From Shouchella patagoniensis (GTDB taxonomy: Bacteria > Bacillota > Bacilli > Bacillales > Bacillaceae_D): 64,000 bases of DNA. The translations under genes and the position numbers were made by a program. The notes under the pieces are model-generated. The model worked only from the letters and a program-made list of their open reading frames with translations, had not been told where the DNA came from and ran no database searches. Shown piece after piece: positions 33,984-41,883 of the stretch (the stretch's first letter is position 1; each line of letters begins with the position of its first letter). Where the stretch lies: NCBI RefSeq assembly GCF_002019705.1, contig NZ_KV917377.1, positions 1-64,000 on the forward strand, read 5' to 3'.

Positions 33984-34229
33984 ATGGCTTATTTTGAAAG
34001 TGAAATTTTAAATGAACTTAAATCAGGAGAAGAATATACAGGGAGACAGTTATCTATTTTTCAAGAAAACAATAGAGAAGCTGTATTTCTAAGTGATATC
34101 GCACAACTATATGATTATAAAAATTATACTGTTACTTCGATATCGCATGATTTTGTATTAAAGATAAGTAATAATCATCATGTAATACCTAGTGGAAAAT
34201 CGAAAATATATAAAATTAGAATGGTGTAG
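33984..34229 (+). CDS. Small accessory protein, unknown
   Basis: An 81-residue AT-rich protein. ATG 33984 follows AAGGGGGAGAGAA. A hairpin GAGAGCC/GGAGGGCTTTT after the stop (34232-34257) could be its terminator. Own promoter and terminator within a structural operon indicate a moron cassette. Not recognised. Confidence 0.5.
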   Translation: MAYFESEILNELKSGEEYTGRQLSIFQENNREAVFLSDIAQLYDYKNYTVTSISHDFVLKISNNHHVIPSGKSKIYKIRMV

Positions 34230-34306
34230 AAAAAGGCTCTCCTTATGGAGGGCTTTTATCTTCTGTTTTATAAAAGAATCAAATTTCCTAATATTAGAAA
34301 GTAGTG

Positions 34307-34762
34307 TCACGCTCTTTCTTCTTTAATTTGTTTAATGACTTCTAAAATGTAAACATAGTAAAACTTACTGCGGTTTTGACGGGTATCAATTAAAATAATA
34401 TGGTTAAATAAAATTGTATTAAAAAATAAAAAACCCGTTAATAACAATGGATTAATATCAAAAGTGTCGACAGTACTAAATATTATACTCATGGTTGCTA
34501 TTAGTGTAGCTGCATAACCGAAAAAATGACCAGACCAAGGATTGCTGGTTGCTATTGTAGATTTAATTGTGATATATAAGAAATCTAATGTATTGGCGTT
34601 AATTTTAGAAAGTTTTTCCTTATTTTCTTTTGGATTCAAAGTGAGTTCTATACAGAGTTCGGATAAGGATGGGGTATTATCTATGTATTCAAATTCAATA
34701 TCTTTCTTGAATAGTACCTGTTCTATCTTTTTCTCAAGTCTAAGGACATCATTCATGAGCAA
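34307..34762 (-). CDS. Two-helix membrane protein, antisense moron
   Basis: A protein of about 151 residues with two close membrane segments (about 80-100 and 108-125) after a cytoplasmic N-terminal part. It runs against the tail operon. Start is uncertain: GTG at 34771 overlaps AAAGGGGTGG, so TTG at 34762 or ATG at 34756 is preferred. Such lysogenic-strand membrane proteins often block entry of related phages; that is inference. Confidence 0.55.
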   Translation of the reverse strand: MLMNDVLRLEKKIEQVLFKKDIEFEYIDNTPSLSELCIELTLNPKENKEKLSKINANTLDFLYITIKSTIATSNPWSGHFFGYAATLIATMSIIFSTVDTFDINPLLLTGFLFFNTILFNHIILIDTRQNRSKFYYVYILEVIKQIKEERA

Positions 34763-34813
34763 CGTATCCACCCCTTTTAAGTGTAAATTATACTACAAGA
34801 TTAAGGTGATAAA

Positions 34814-34939
34814 ATGATTAACCTTCCAACCCTCCACCCAATGAAGGGTGACGAACAACCAATCATCGACTTTGACGAACAGAATTTTATGATACGAGAG
34901 GTAGGCGCAGGAGAGCGTTCTATCTCTTTTTCGCGTTAG
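34814..34939 (+). CDS. Short frame, possible leftover of a tail-hub gene
   Basis: A 41-residue frame (opens MINLPTLHPMKGDEQPIIDF, includes REVGAGERSISFSR) after TTAAGGTGATAAA. The end resembles the first strand of Tal-type hub proteins (E-x-GERSISF), and the next gene has its own such N-terminus. It may be a stub left when the AT-rich block was inserted, or a small gene of its own. CG-rich codons resume here. Confidence 0.45.
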   Translation: MINLPTLHPMKGDEQPIIDFDEQNFMIREVGAGERSISFSR

Positions 34940-34953
34940 AAAGGAGGCGTTAC

Positions 34954-36342
34954 ATGTACGCCAATTATACAATCCCCCCGGTGCTCACCGTCACTCCCAT
35001 GCGCGGCCCCACCGAACGCCTAACGGACTTCTCCGATTTTCGCCGGCGTCGACGCATCAACGAGGAAGACTCCGTAGCCTTTACGCTTCACAAAACGGAT
35101 AGGAACGCGGAACAATTCGACGCCCTTAACGGTCATGCTCGCGTTAGCTTGGACGGCGTTGCTTATGTACTCGCGGATCATGAGCGGGAGCATTTCGGTG
35201 GCTCAACGGAAAAGTCGGTAACAGCGGAACAGGAAATTGAATACGGACTCGGCGCGGTGTATCAAGACGTGTCGATAACGAAGACCATGTGGATCAACGA
35301 AGCGCTAGAAAATGCGTTTCGCGGAACCGGGTGGTCTTTTGTCGTTGTAGGAACGTTTACCTCGCGTGAGTTCGAAAACTTCGGCGGCGCTTCCGGTTGG
35401 CGGTTATTCCTACAAATACTCGGGCGATACGATGCAGAGTACGATGTTAGCGGGCGGACGGTGTTAATCCACAACCGCATTGGACGCGTCACAGACGGAC
35501 AACTTCGGCATGGGCACAACCTTAATACTCTGCGCGAGTCGATTAATGAGACGGTGGTTCGTACGTATATCGAAGGAGTTGGCGCACTTGATGACGACGG
35601 TAATCCGGTCGTAACCGCAAATTATACGTCACCAAACGCGGGAAAGTACGTCGATCCTACCACGGGTAAGCGCGTTCTGTTGCACGCCGACAAATACTCG
35701 AACAAGACGATTTATCATTACGATACTTTGCTAGCGAATCTCAAGACAGCGTTACAGGACTATCCGGACTACAACATTACGGTCACATACGAAGAGTTGC
35801 GTAAAAACGGCGTGAAGCTTCATGATTTTGACTTAGGGGATTACGTTTGGGTTATTTACGAACCGCTGGGCATTCGCTTACAAGCGCGAGTGTTGATGAT
35901 CGAAGATTACCCGTTTAATCCCGAGAAGAGTCCGATAATCGAACTTGGTAATTTTTCGTGGGACGTCAAGCGGACGGTTTCAGCTCAATCTAAGGTTGCA
36001 GCGAAAGTTACTAATGTGGAAAATGCGGCGAAACAATCGCAAACGATCGCAGTCCGTGCGGAGATTACCGCCAAAGAAGCGCTCGCAGGCGTAGGTGGCG
36101 GCTCCGAAACGTTGACGTCACATATCAACGATAATAGACGCCACTTCACCGACGTAGATCGCGCGAAGCTAGAGGACGCGGAAACAGAGCAAGGCGCGCA
36201 ATCAAAAGCCACCACCGCGCAAACGAACGCTAAGACGTACACCGACGCTCAAGTAGCCGCATTAATGACGGAACTAAGCGATCTCAAGGCGCGAGTCACC
36301 GCGTTAGAAAATGGGCAACCCCCAACGGAAGGAGGCGAGTAA
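34954..36342 (+). CDS. Tail-associated hub protein (Tal, prophage endopeptidase-tail family)
   Basis: A 462-residue protein. The N-terminal 380 residues match the Prophage_tail/gp27-like hub fold (ERLTDFSDFRRRRRINEEDS opens the first domain; ARVLMIEDYPFNPEKSPIIEL near 320). The last 90 residues hold coiled coil (DAQVAALMTELSDLKARVTA) that may attach a needle or fibre. Normally directly after Dit; here displaced by 4.2 kb. ATG after AAAGGAGGCGTTAC. Confidence 0.8.
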   Translation: MYANYTIPPVLTVTPMRGPTERLTDFSDFRRRRRINEEDSVAFTLHKTDRNAEQFDALNGHARVSLDGVAYVLADHEREHFGGSTEKSVTAEQEIEYGLGAVYQDVSITKTMWINEALENAFRGTGWSFVVVGTFTSREFENFGGASGWRLFLQILGRYDAEYDVSGRTVLIHNRIGRVTDGQLRHGHNLNTLRESINETVVRTYIEGVGALDDDGNPVVTANYTSPNAGKYVDPTTGKRVLLHADKYSNKTIYHYDTLLANLKTALQDYPDYNITVTYEELRKNGVKLHDFDLGDYVWVIYEPLGIRLQARVLMIEDYPFNPEKSPIIELGNFSWDVKRTVSAQSKVAAKVTNVENAAKQSQTIAVRAEITAKEALAGVGGGSETLTSHINDNRRHFTDVDRAKLEDAETEQGAQSKATTAQTNAKTYTDAQVAALMTELSDLKARVTALENGQPPTEGGE

Positions 36343-36347
36343 AGTCG

Positions 36348-36647
36348 ATGGCAGAACCGTCCACATATGATCTCCTCCAGAAAATGACGGAGTTACAAGT
36401 TGAGGTCGCGAAGATACACGAAAGGCTCGAAGGCATCCCGGAACTACGCAAGCAAGCGGACGCCGCGGAAGATACCGCAAACGAGGCGAAGGCTTTGGCG
36501 GAACGGGCGCTAGCCGAGCTTCAAAAGGAGCGGGAAGAGGCGCGGAAAGCGAAGAAGGAAAGAAGCGTGAACCAGCGTTGGTGGATTGGTACCGCGTTAA
36601 CAATAATCGGTTTATTGAGTCCGATAATTATACGCTTTTACTTTTAG
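36348..36647 (+). CDS. xhlA: XhlA-like holin-associated membrane protein
   Basis: A 99-residue protein with N-terminal coiled coil (about 1-75) and one C-terminal membrane helix (about 77-97), the layout of B. subtilis PBSX XhlA, which works with holin and amidase in lysis. It opens the lysis cassette 5 bp after Tal. Confidence 0.8.
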   Translation: MAEPSTYDLLQKMTELQVEVAKIHERLEGIPELRKQADAAEDTANEAKALAERALAELQKEREEARKAKKERSVNQRWWIGTALTIIGLLSPIIIRFYF

Positions 36648-36692
36648 CTGACGGAATAGGTACGAAATTATACGAAAAGGGGACGATGTAAA

Positions 36693-37664
36693 ATGATGCC
36701 GAAATTAGTACAAGACTTTATCCCGAAGAGTAACGGAAATCGACCGGGCTTCGCGATGACGCCCGAATATATCACGGTACATGAAACGGGCAACCGGAGC
36801 GCAGGCGCCAACGCGGAGATGCACGGGCGATTCATTAAAAACCCGTCTACCGCCGCGAGCTGGCATATTACCGTAGACGATGGCGACGTGGCAATTCAGC
36901 ATTTACCGTTCAACGAAAACGGATGGCATTGCGGAGATGGGCGGGATGGTACCGGCAACCGTAAGTCGATCGGAATTGAAATCTGCGTAAATAGCGACGG
37001 CGACTTCGAAAAGGCGAAGCAAAACGCGGCGTTTATTATTCGCGACTTAATGGATCGCTTTAATATTCCGATGAGCAAGGTCGTTCAACACTGGGATTGG
37101 TCGCGCAAGAATTGCCCGCAGAATATCCGCGCTAACGAAGGCTTTCCGGCGTTTAAGCAGCGTATACCCGCGTCAGTTAACGCAGCCCCTACGAAGCCGG
37201 CGGCTAAGCCCGCGCCGAAGCCCTCCGGCAAGTCTATCGATCAACTCGCGGATGAAGTAATAGCGGGCAAGCACGGTACCGGGGATGCGCGTAAGAAATC
37301 GCTCGGCTCTCAATTTGCAGCGGTACAGGCGCGAGTAAACGAGAAGCTAGGCGCGAAACCGAAACCGGCGGCGAAAACTAACGCTCAACTCGCGCAAGAA
37401 GTAATCGACGGCAAATGGGGCAATAACCCGCAGCGAAACCAGCGCCTTAATAGCGCCGGGCACAACGCCAGCGCCGTTCAAGCGGAGGTTAACCGTATCT
37501 TAGGCGGTGGGAAATCAACGGCGAGCAATCGTAAGTCAATCGATCAGCTGGCGCGAGAGGTTATCAACGGCAAGTGGGGTAACAATCCGCAACGGTCGCA
37601 GCGCCTAAAAGCGGCGGGTTACGATGCCAATGCGGTACAGCGTCGCGTAAATCAATTACTTTAG
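36693..37664 (+). CDS. N-acetylmuramoyl-L-alanine amidase endolysin with three CW_7 repeats
   Basis: A 323-residue endolysin. Amidase_2 domain at about residues 15-150 with zinc ligands H30, H133 and C141 and catalytic E96 (SIGIEIC). Three C-terminal wall-binding repeats at about 180-220, 229-271 and 281-323 share QLAxEVIxGKWGNNPQR and xAVQxxVNxxL, the Cpl-7-type (CW_7) module. It cuts the sugar-peptide bond of peptidoglycan at the end of the lytic cycle. No signal peptide, so the holin must release it. Confidence 0.92.
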   Translation: MMPKLVQDFIPKSNGNRPGFAMTPEYITVHETGNRSAGANAEMHGRFIKNPSTAASWHITVDDGDVAIQHLPFNENGWHCGDGRDGTGNRKSIGIEICVNSDGDFEKAKQNAAFIIRDLMDRFNIPMSKVVQHWDWSRKNCPQNIRANEGFPAFKQRIPASVNAAPTKPAAKPAPKPSGKSIDQLADEVIAGKHGTGDARKKSLGSQFAAVQARVNEKLGAKPKPAAKTNAQLAQEVIDGKWGNNPQRNQRLNSAGHNASAVQAEVNRILGGGKSTASNRKSIDQLAREVINGKWGNNPQRSQRLKAAGYDANAVQRRVNQLL

Positions 37665-37688
37665 AAAAACGAAGTGGGAGGCGTTTAT

Positions 37689-37949
37689 ATGACGAAGATT
37701 AACTGGAAAGTACGCTGGAAGCAGAAGCCGTTTATCGTGGCGTTTGTCTCCGCGGCATTACTCGCAGCCGACGCGGTGGCGGGCTTATTTGGCGTGGGAT
37801 TACCGGAAGGGCTCGCGCTAGATATACAAAACGCGGTAGAGCCGGTACTTTACGTGCTAGTCCTGATCGGTATTATCGTGGACCCTACGACTGACGGCGT
37901 GGATGACTCGGTACAGGCGCAGAGGTACGAGGAGCCGCGGCGAAAGTAG
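37689..37949 (+). CDS. Holin (phi LC3 family)
   Basis: An 86-residue membrane protein with two membrane helices (about 12-32 and 48-68), the INWKVRWKQKPF opening, and VDPTTDGVDDS, which are phi LC3 holin signatures. ATG at 37689 after GGGAGGCGTTTAT; GTG 37674 lies too far upstream. Last gene of the late operon. Confidence 0.88.
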   Translation: MTKINWKVRWKQKPFIVAFVSAALLAADAVAGLFGVGLPEGLALDIQNAVEPVLYVLVLIGIIVDPTTDGVDDSVQAQRYEEPRRK

Positions 37950-37987
37950 GCGGAGTAATAACGGAATATATTTGAGTGTCAACGAAA

Positions 37988-38022
37988 AAAAAGCCCCGCG
38001 CTAAGAGAGGCGGGGTAATTAC
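37988..38022. terminator. Bidirectional terminator after the lysis genes
   Basis: AAAAAAAAGCCCCGC...GCGGGGT hairpin between the converging holin and 38026 genes. Confidence 0.8.
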
Positions 38023-38025
38023 ATA

Positions 38026-38304
38026 TTAGGATTCTCTCTGTCTATTATCCATTCGCTCTAGAATATTCCCAGTTTTTTGTGCGTCACTTCTTATATCTTC
38101 CAGTAAATCAATCACCTCTGCCAAGCCAAGAAAAAGCGCCCCCGAAATAATAGAAGAAACAAAAGTCATGACTCCTAAAGTAACTGGAGAAAAGAGGACG
38201 TAATCATAAGGATCTTGAAAGCAAATAATTAAACCCACTAAAACACCAGCTCCAATAGTTACAGATCCTATCACAGATAATAATTTCGCGATTCCGTGCT
38301 TCAT
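38026..38304 (-). CDS. Small two-helix membrane protein, leftward
   Basis: A 92-residue protein with two membrane helices (about 10-30 and 43-62) and a charged helical tail (GLAEVIDLLEDIRSDAQKTG). Same architecture as the 6548-6865 product near the other end. ATG after AACGGAGGTTTATTAA (minus strand). Lysogenic-strand accessory gene; function unknown. Confidence 0.6.
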   Translation of the reverse strand: MKHGIAKLLSVIGSVTIGAGVLVGLIICFQDPYDYVLFSPVTLGVMTFVSSIISGALFLGLAEVIDLLEDIRSDAQKTGNILERMDNRQRES

Positions 38305-38377
38305 TTAATAAACCTCCGTTGATCAATTAGTCTCATGTAAATTTTACCACGTACATTGGAAATTTTGTACAGTTAAT

Positions 38378-38617
38378 TTAACCGAGGCGGGGACTTCCGA
38401 CTACATATCGATTTAACCGCGGAGGGGCGGGTGTCGTCGTTAAGTCAACGGTGATCACACGCGGTTCCGTTTCCTTAACGTCTTCTTTCGCCATATCCGC
38501 GGCTATTAAAGCCTTCACATACTCGTTAAAGTTTTCGATAGTCTCTACGTGCTTTATCAGCTTTTCCTCGTCCTGCTTAAACGTAATATTCTTCCGTGTT
38601 GTATTCGCCATCATCAA
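38378..38617 (-). CDS. Ribbon-helix-helix-like small regulator
   Basis: A protein of up to 79 residues: a basic strand (TTRKNITF) followed by two helices (DEEKLIKHVETIENFNEYVKALIAAD), consistent with a ribbon-helix-helix DNA-binding dimer, and a Pro-rich tail. Start could be TTG 38617 or the next two ATGs, all behind CGGGAGTG. CG-rich, so part of the original phage. Confidence 0.6.
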   Translation of the reverse strand: MMMANTTRKNITFKQDEEKLIKHVETIENFNEYVKALIAADMAKEDVKETEPRVITVDLTTTPAPPRLNRYVVGSPRLG

Positions 38618-38638
38618 TCACACTCCCGGTTAATTTAG

Positions 38639-38667
38639 TTTATGGATAAAGAATTGTTTGTTATAAT
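38639..38667 (+). promoter_or_regulatory. Promoter of the DUF4365-like gene
   Basis: TATAAT at 38662-38667 with a weak TTTATG -35 at 38639-38644, 17 bp apart; the start codon is 53 bp downstream. Supports expression of the gene in the lysogen. Confidence 0.5.
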
Positions 38668-38719
38668 GTGTATAAGGAAGATGTTAGAACTATTTACTTT
38701 TTGAGGGAGGGGGGTCTTT

Positions 38720-40534
38720 ATGCCAAATAATATAAACAGAGATCGAAAAGAAGAACTTTCTATATATGCTATAAAGGGGCATATCTTTGATAACAACTTG
38801 CCACTGAAATCTTATATAAATACTGGAGATAAAGAAATCTCGTTTGATGGGCACATTTCTGTCAACGAAGGTTTAACTGATTCTAAAAAAGACTTTATCA
38901 GAAAAGTGGATGTCCAAGTGAAGTCAATAGAAGTACATCGCTTTTCAGGTAAGAAGGCAAAGTTTCAAGCTCAATTGGACGACTTGAGAAATTATTATAA
39001 GCAAGAGGGTTGTTTGTTGTTGCTAGTCCAAATAAAGAATTCAAGTAAAATGAAAATATATTATAAGCAGTTACTACCATTAGAGCTTTACGAAATTATA
39101 AATGATAAAAGTGTTTCCAAGAAAAAGACTAAAAGCTTGGATTTAAGAGAATTAGATGAAACAGATCTATATGTGGTATGCATGAAATATATATATGAAA
39201 AAGAAAAGCAACCAAAAAATTTAATTGAGATCAAAAGAAGCGCTAAGGATTTTGGGGAGGTTCGCGTTACTTCGCCTACCTTTGATAAAATAAATTTTCG
39301 AAACATTGAAGATATCTTAGAGCATGACTTTATTAGATATGGCGTCCAAGGAGATTTGGAAATTCCTATAGACACTATCAGTCCAGACGTTATAGTGACA
39401 AGAAGTAATATGTCGTTTATTGTATTAGGAGATAATAATGAACCTCTAAAACATACTCTCTTAGTAAAAGTAACTGTTGAAAAACGTGGTATTTTGAAAA
39501 AATGGGTAATTGAGAATTCGTTAAATTTAAATTTTGATTTTAAGAACAAAATTTTTGATTTAGTCATAAGCGATAATTTTTACTCTCTTAAATCAAAACT
39601 AAAAACTTTACCTTTATTAATACAAATGTTTAAATATGGTAATTTGATTATTGAAACTAATGGAGATTTTCAGAAGTTAGAAATGGGGAACAATAATGAT
39701 GAATTGGTCAAGGCTTTAGAACGTGAACTAAAGATAATGAATCAATTAAGATGGGTCTATACTTTTTTGAATATTGATGAAGAAATGGTGTTTATAGACG
39801 AAACAAACATAAAAATGGAGATTAATTTTCTGATAAAAAGTTTCTATCAACAAGACTTTAGCGACATTGATTTTGAACGAGATGAGTTCATTAATATTGA
39901 TTTAGGTGGTAATTCAATAATTGTGTTTTATGCAAAAGAGAGTGTGCATCATCTTTTGTTGAACCCGTTTAACGCGGAGATGGATAAGGTTGTAATGTAT
40001 ATAAATGACCCAGAATTAACGGAGAAGGTTGCACCAACCTACCTTTTACTTAGCAGAGACCTGATGTCATCAGCTATAAACATTAATTATTCATTCATCA
40101 ACGAAAGATTTCATATATTCTTTGACACTCATAAAGAAAATTTAGATCTCTATTCTCATTTTAATCATTTCATTCTAGAATGCTTAAGTGCTTATGATAT
40201 AAAAGAAGATATTGATGCCTTAAATCTTGTGATTACTATAGCAGAGCATATGATTAATAATCCCTCAAAAAAATGGAATGATATCATTAAGGTAAATTAC
40301 TTTCAAACAAAATTGCGTCTAAATTCTCAGCTAACTGAATCAGAATATGGAGAGTTAATTACCATAAAAGAGAAAGCAGATTCTCAAAGTTATCTGTTGA
40401 AATTTTGCGTAAGTGTTTTACTTGGTCATAAGAAAGAAGCTGATTATTTTATAGCTAAGCTCAATAAAGGAGAGGGTAAGGAGGAAGATGTACAAAATTA
40501 CCCAATACATACACTCTATTTAAAATTAAAATGA
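38720..40534 (+). CDS. DUF4365-like PD-(D/E)xK nuclease-fold protein, candidate defence gene
   Basis: A 604-residue protein. Residues about 8-130 fit DUF4365: helix with YAIKGHIF, acidic D43 in SFDGHISV, then DVQVKSI with Q66 and K68, then LRNYYKQEGCLLLLVQI. D...Q-x-K is a PD-(D/E)xK nuclease active-site pattern. The remaining 470 residues match nothing I know (mixed alpha/beta to about 450, helical after). Very AT-rich against CG-rich neighbours, own -10 TATAAT at 38662-38667, ATG after GAGGGAGGGGGG, and located between lysis genes and attR, a favoured slot for carried defence genes. Defence is inference. Confidence 0.6.
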   Translation: MPNNINRDRKEELSIYAIKGHIFDNNLPLKSYINTGDKEISFDGHISVNEGLTDSKKDFIRKVDVQVKSIEVHRFSGKKAKFQAQLDDLRNYYKQEGCLLLLVQIKNSSKMKIYYKQLLPLELYEIINDKSVSKKKTKSLDLRELDETDLYVVCMKYIYEKEKQPKNLIEIKRSAKDFGEVRVTSPTFDKINFRNIEDILEHDFIRYGVQGDLEIPIDTISPDVIVTRSNMSFIVLGDNNEPLKHTLLVKVTVEKRGILKKWVIENSLNLNFDFKNKIFDLVISDNFYSLKSKLKTLPLLIQMFKYGNLIIETNGDFQKLEMGNNNDELVKALERELKIMNQLRWVYTFLNIDEEMVFIDETNIKMEINFLIKSFYQQDFSDIDFERDEFINIDLGGNSIIVFYAKESVHHLLLNPFNAEMDKVVMYINDPELTEKVAPTYLLLSRDLMSSAININYSFINERFHIFFDTHKENLDLYSHFNHFILECLSAYDIKEDIDALNLVITIAEHMINNPSKKWNDIIKVNYFQTKLRLNSQLTESEYGELITIKEKADSQSYLLKFCVSVLLGHKKEADYFIAKLNKGEGKEEDVQNYPIHTLYLKLK

Positions 40535-40759
40535 TTAAACTCGCCAGAAGTCGGAGCTCTCACGTTCCGGCTCTATTTGGCGTACCGCCCGCATGATCTT
40601 CCGTGTAACTGACGCGCCGGGTATATATCCTTTATCATTCGCGGCTTCTCCGATCGTCTTCCGGCTGACACCGGATTCCTTCGCAAACTCCACCGTATTA
40701 ATTCCATTCTTATCGAGCCACTTTCCGAAACTACTCCGCGGCTTACCCAGTCCGAACAT
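40535..40759 (-). CDS. Small XRE-like DNA-binding protein
   Basis: A 74-residue protein with a helix-turn-helix at about residues 20-62 (TVEFAKESGVSRKTIGEAAN). ATG at 40759 is chosen because GGGAGGCGTTAGG precedes it; an upstream in-frame ATG at 40792 lacks a site. Its stop codon abuts that of the 38720 gene. CG-rich phage codons. May repress the 40924-41553 genes that diverge from it. Confidence 0.65.
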   Translation of the reverse strand: MFGLGKPRSSFGKWLDKNGINTVEFAKESGVSRKTIGEAANDKGYIPGASVTRKIMRAVRQIEPERESSDFWRV

Positions 40760-40923
40760 CCTAACGCCTCCCGTTTCAATTACGTTTAGCATCAGTTTTG
40801 ACCGCGAAGAGAAAAAATATACGCATCATGCGAAAAAAATGTTACATATCGGACAACCCTAGCTGCGTAAGCTCTTAGTAAGACGTCAGCGCGACGTACT
40901 TACCTTTAAGGAGGCGGTCGACA

Positions 40924-41004
40924 ATGACCATCGAATTAGCCGTTTATCTATCGAGAGAGGGACGTCTAGCCCTCGAAATGCTACTCAAGGAGGCGCGGCT
41001 GTGA
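40924..41004 (+). CDS. Very short coupled frame
   Basis: A 26-residue frame (opens MTIELAVYLSREGRL) with a strong AAGGAGGCGGTCGACA site. It contains the ribosome binding site of the next gene (AAGGAGGCGCGGCT) and overlaps its GTG start by 4 bp, so it may serve as a translation-coupling leader. Confidence 0.45.
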   Translation: MTIELAVYLSREGRLALEMLLKEARL

Positions 41005-41408
41005 GCGGGAACAACGAAACGCCCTATCGCCCAACCGTAAGATACGCGTCGGTTTACAAGGATTACGTTAACCAGTTATTTCACGCGACGACGCTAGACC
41101 GATCGCAACTTATCCGGGCTGCTTTATTCACCGCGGCTCACTCGCCGGAGTTTCGAAAGCAAGTCGAGGCTTACGCAAAGGTAGACGTCCCAGTCCCCCG
41201 CCCTACTTGGAGCCTTACGGATACCGCGTTATGGCTGGAACAGAGCCCGCAGCCGAAAGAAGAGGGGAGGGACGTCATAGATGCGAGTAATCATCGAGGG
41301 ACAGGAGATAATCGTACCGCCGCCGAAGGAGATCGGGCGCAAGAAGCCGATACAAAGAAGGGACGCGTTAGGTCGATTTTCCGCGGAGGACTCACGCTTA
41401 AACTATGA
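41001..41408 (+). CDS. Ribbon-helix-helix-like protein
   Basis: A 135-residue frame starting with GTG. Residues about 12-60 (VRYASVYKDYVNQL, then LDRSQLIRAALFTAA) suit a ribbon-helix-helix regulator like those in plasmid and phage copy or lysogeny control. The last 43 residues overlap the next gene in another frame and look unstructured. No closer family known. Confidence 0.55.
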   Translation: MSGNNETPYRPTVRYASVYKDYVNQLFHATTLDRSQLIRAALFTAAHSPEFRKQVEAYAKVDVPVPRPTWSLTDTALWLEQSPQPKEEGRDVIDASNHRGTGDNRTAAEGDRAQEADTKKGRVRSIFRGGLTLKL

Positions 41409-41553
41409 AGTTACTAGCCGCGAGATTAAGTTAAAGAAGGAAAGCGGCACATACGGAACCTACGATGTCAGGACCCGTTGGCTGACCGATGAACAGTGGA
41501 TCCTTCTATCTGTTTTTATGTTATTAGTAGTCTATGCTTATTTAAAATTTTAA
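41281..41553 (+). CDS. Small single-pass membrane protein overlapping the previous gene
   Basis: A 90-residue protein with a basic N-terminal two-thirds and a C-terminal membrane helix (WILLSVFMLLVVYAYL, about 72-88). ATG follows AGAGGGGAGGGACGTCATAG, a strong site, so translation is likely although 128 bp overlap the 41001 frame. Last gene before attR; function unknown. Confidence 0.55.
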   Translation: MRVIIEGQEIIVPPPKEIGRKKPIQRRDALGRFSAEDSRLNYEVTSREIKLKKESGTYGTYDVRTRWLTDEQWILLSVFMLLVVYAYLKF

Positions 41554-41572
41554 TTATTCAACCCTTACTTAC

Positions 41573-41602
41573 TTGACCGCGCCTTCTTTCTCTGCGTATA
41601 AT
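41573..41602 (+). promoter_or_regulatory. Promoter facing attR
   Basis: TTGACC (41573-41578), 18-bp spacer, TATAAT (41597-41602). In the prophage it reads through attR into the integrase remnant; in the excised circle it would read through attP into int about 280 bp on, through both leader hairpins. Confidence 0.7.
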
Positions 41603-41707
41603 AACGTCAAAGACAGGCGGAAGTGCAACGGTCGTGCGCTATGGATTCGCCACAATCGACGGATAAAATAGGCGTAGTGCCTAACGGGAGAAGGAACGGG
41701 TATTTCA

Positions 41708-41762
41708 ACGACTCAAAATCGTGTTCCTCTGGAGTGCCGGTTCGACCCCGGCCACCGGTATC
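41708..41762. repeat. attR: right 55-bp attachment-site repeat
   Basis: Perfect copy of 4346-4400. It holds only the 3' part of a tRNA-Leu gene; the D arm and 5' acceptor are absent, so it is not a tRNA. Because an integrase remnant of the same family follows, this copy probably also served as attL of an older element. Confidence 0.93.
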
Positions 41763-41779
41763 AAAGAACGTACAAGATG

Positions 41780-41813
41780 GCGGCTTTTAGCGCAAGCTAA
41801 GGGTCGCTTTTTT
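41780..41813 (+). terminator. GNRA-capped terminator of the second element
   Basis: Twelve pairs (41780-41791 with 41796-41807), GCAA loop, six T. Same design as 4417-4450 with compensatory base changes. Confidence 0.78.
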
Positions 41814-41883
41814 GCTTTTAATAATTCGTTAGATGGTCGTATGCTTACCGTCTCTCATTTAAACAGAATGGAGAGTCGTTTTT

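Larger units (their letters stand above)
4346..41762. mobile_element. Siphovirus-type prophage integrated in tRNA-Leu(CAA)
   Basis: A 55-bp perfect direct repeat at both ends encloses an integrase next to the left end, a repressor with operators, replication/regulation genes, and a full head-tail-lysis set in canonical order (small and large terminase, portal, head protein, scaffold, capsid, connectors, tail tube, chaperones, tape measure, Dit, Tal, XhlA, amidase, holin). Removing one repeat copy gives a 37,362-bp circle. All morphogenesis genes are open, so it may be inducible. The core is CG-rich relative to the host, with AT-rich inserts at 31092-34800 and 38720-40534. Boundaries are firm; ability to produce virions is inference. 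Confidence 0.93.

Noticed and set aside
38720-40534. Toxin of a toxin-antitoxin system with the XRE protein at 40535 as antitoxin
   Set aside because: The genes converge and differ strongly in composition; the XRE gene belongs to the CG-rich phage backbone.
41708-41762. A second tRNA-Leu at attR
   Set aside because: Only the anticodon arm onward is present; D arm and 5' acceptor strand are missing, so it is the att repeat only.
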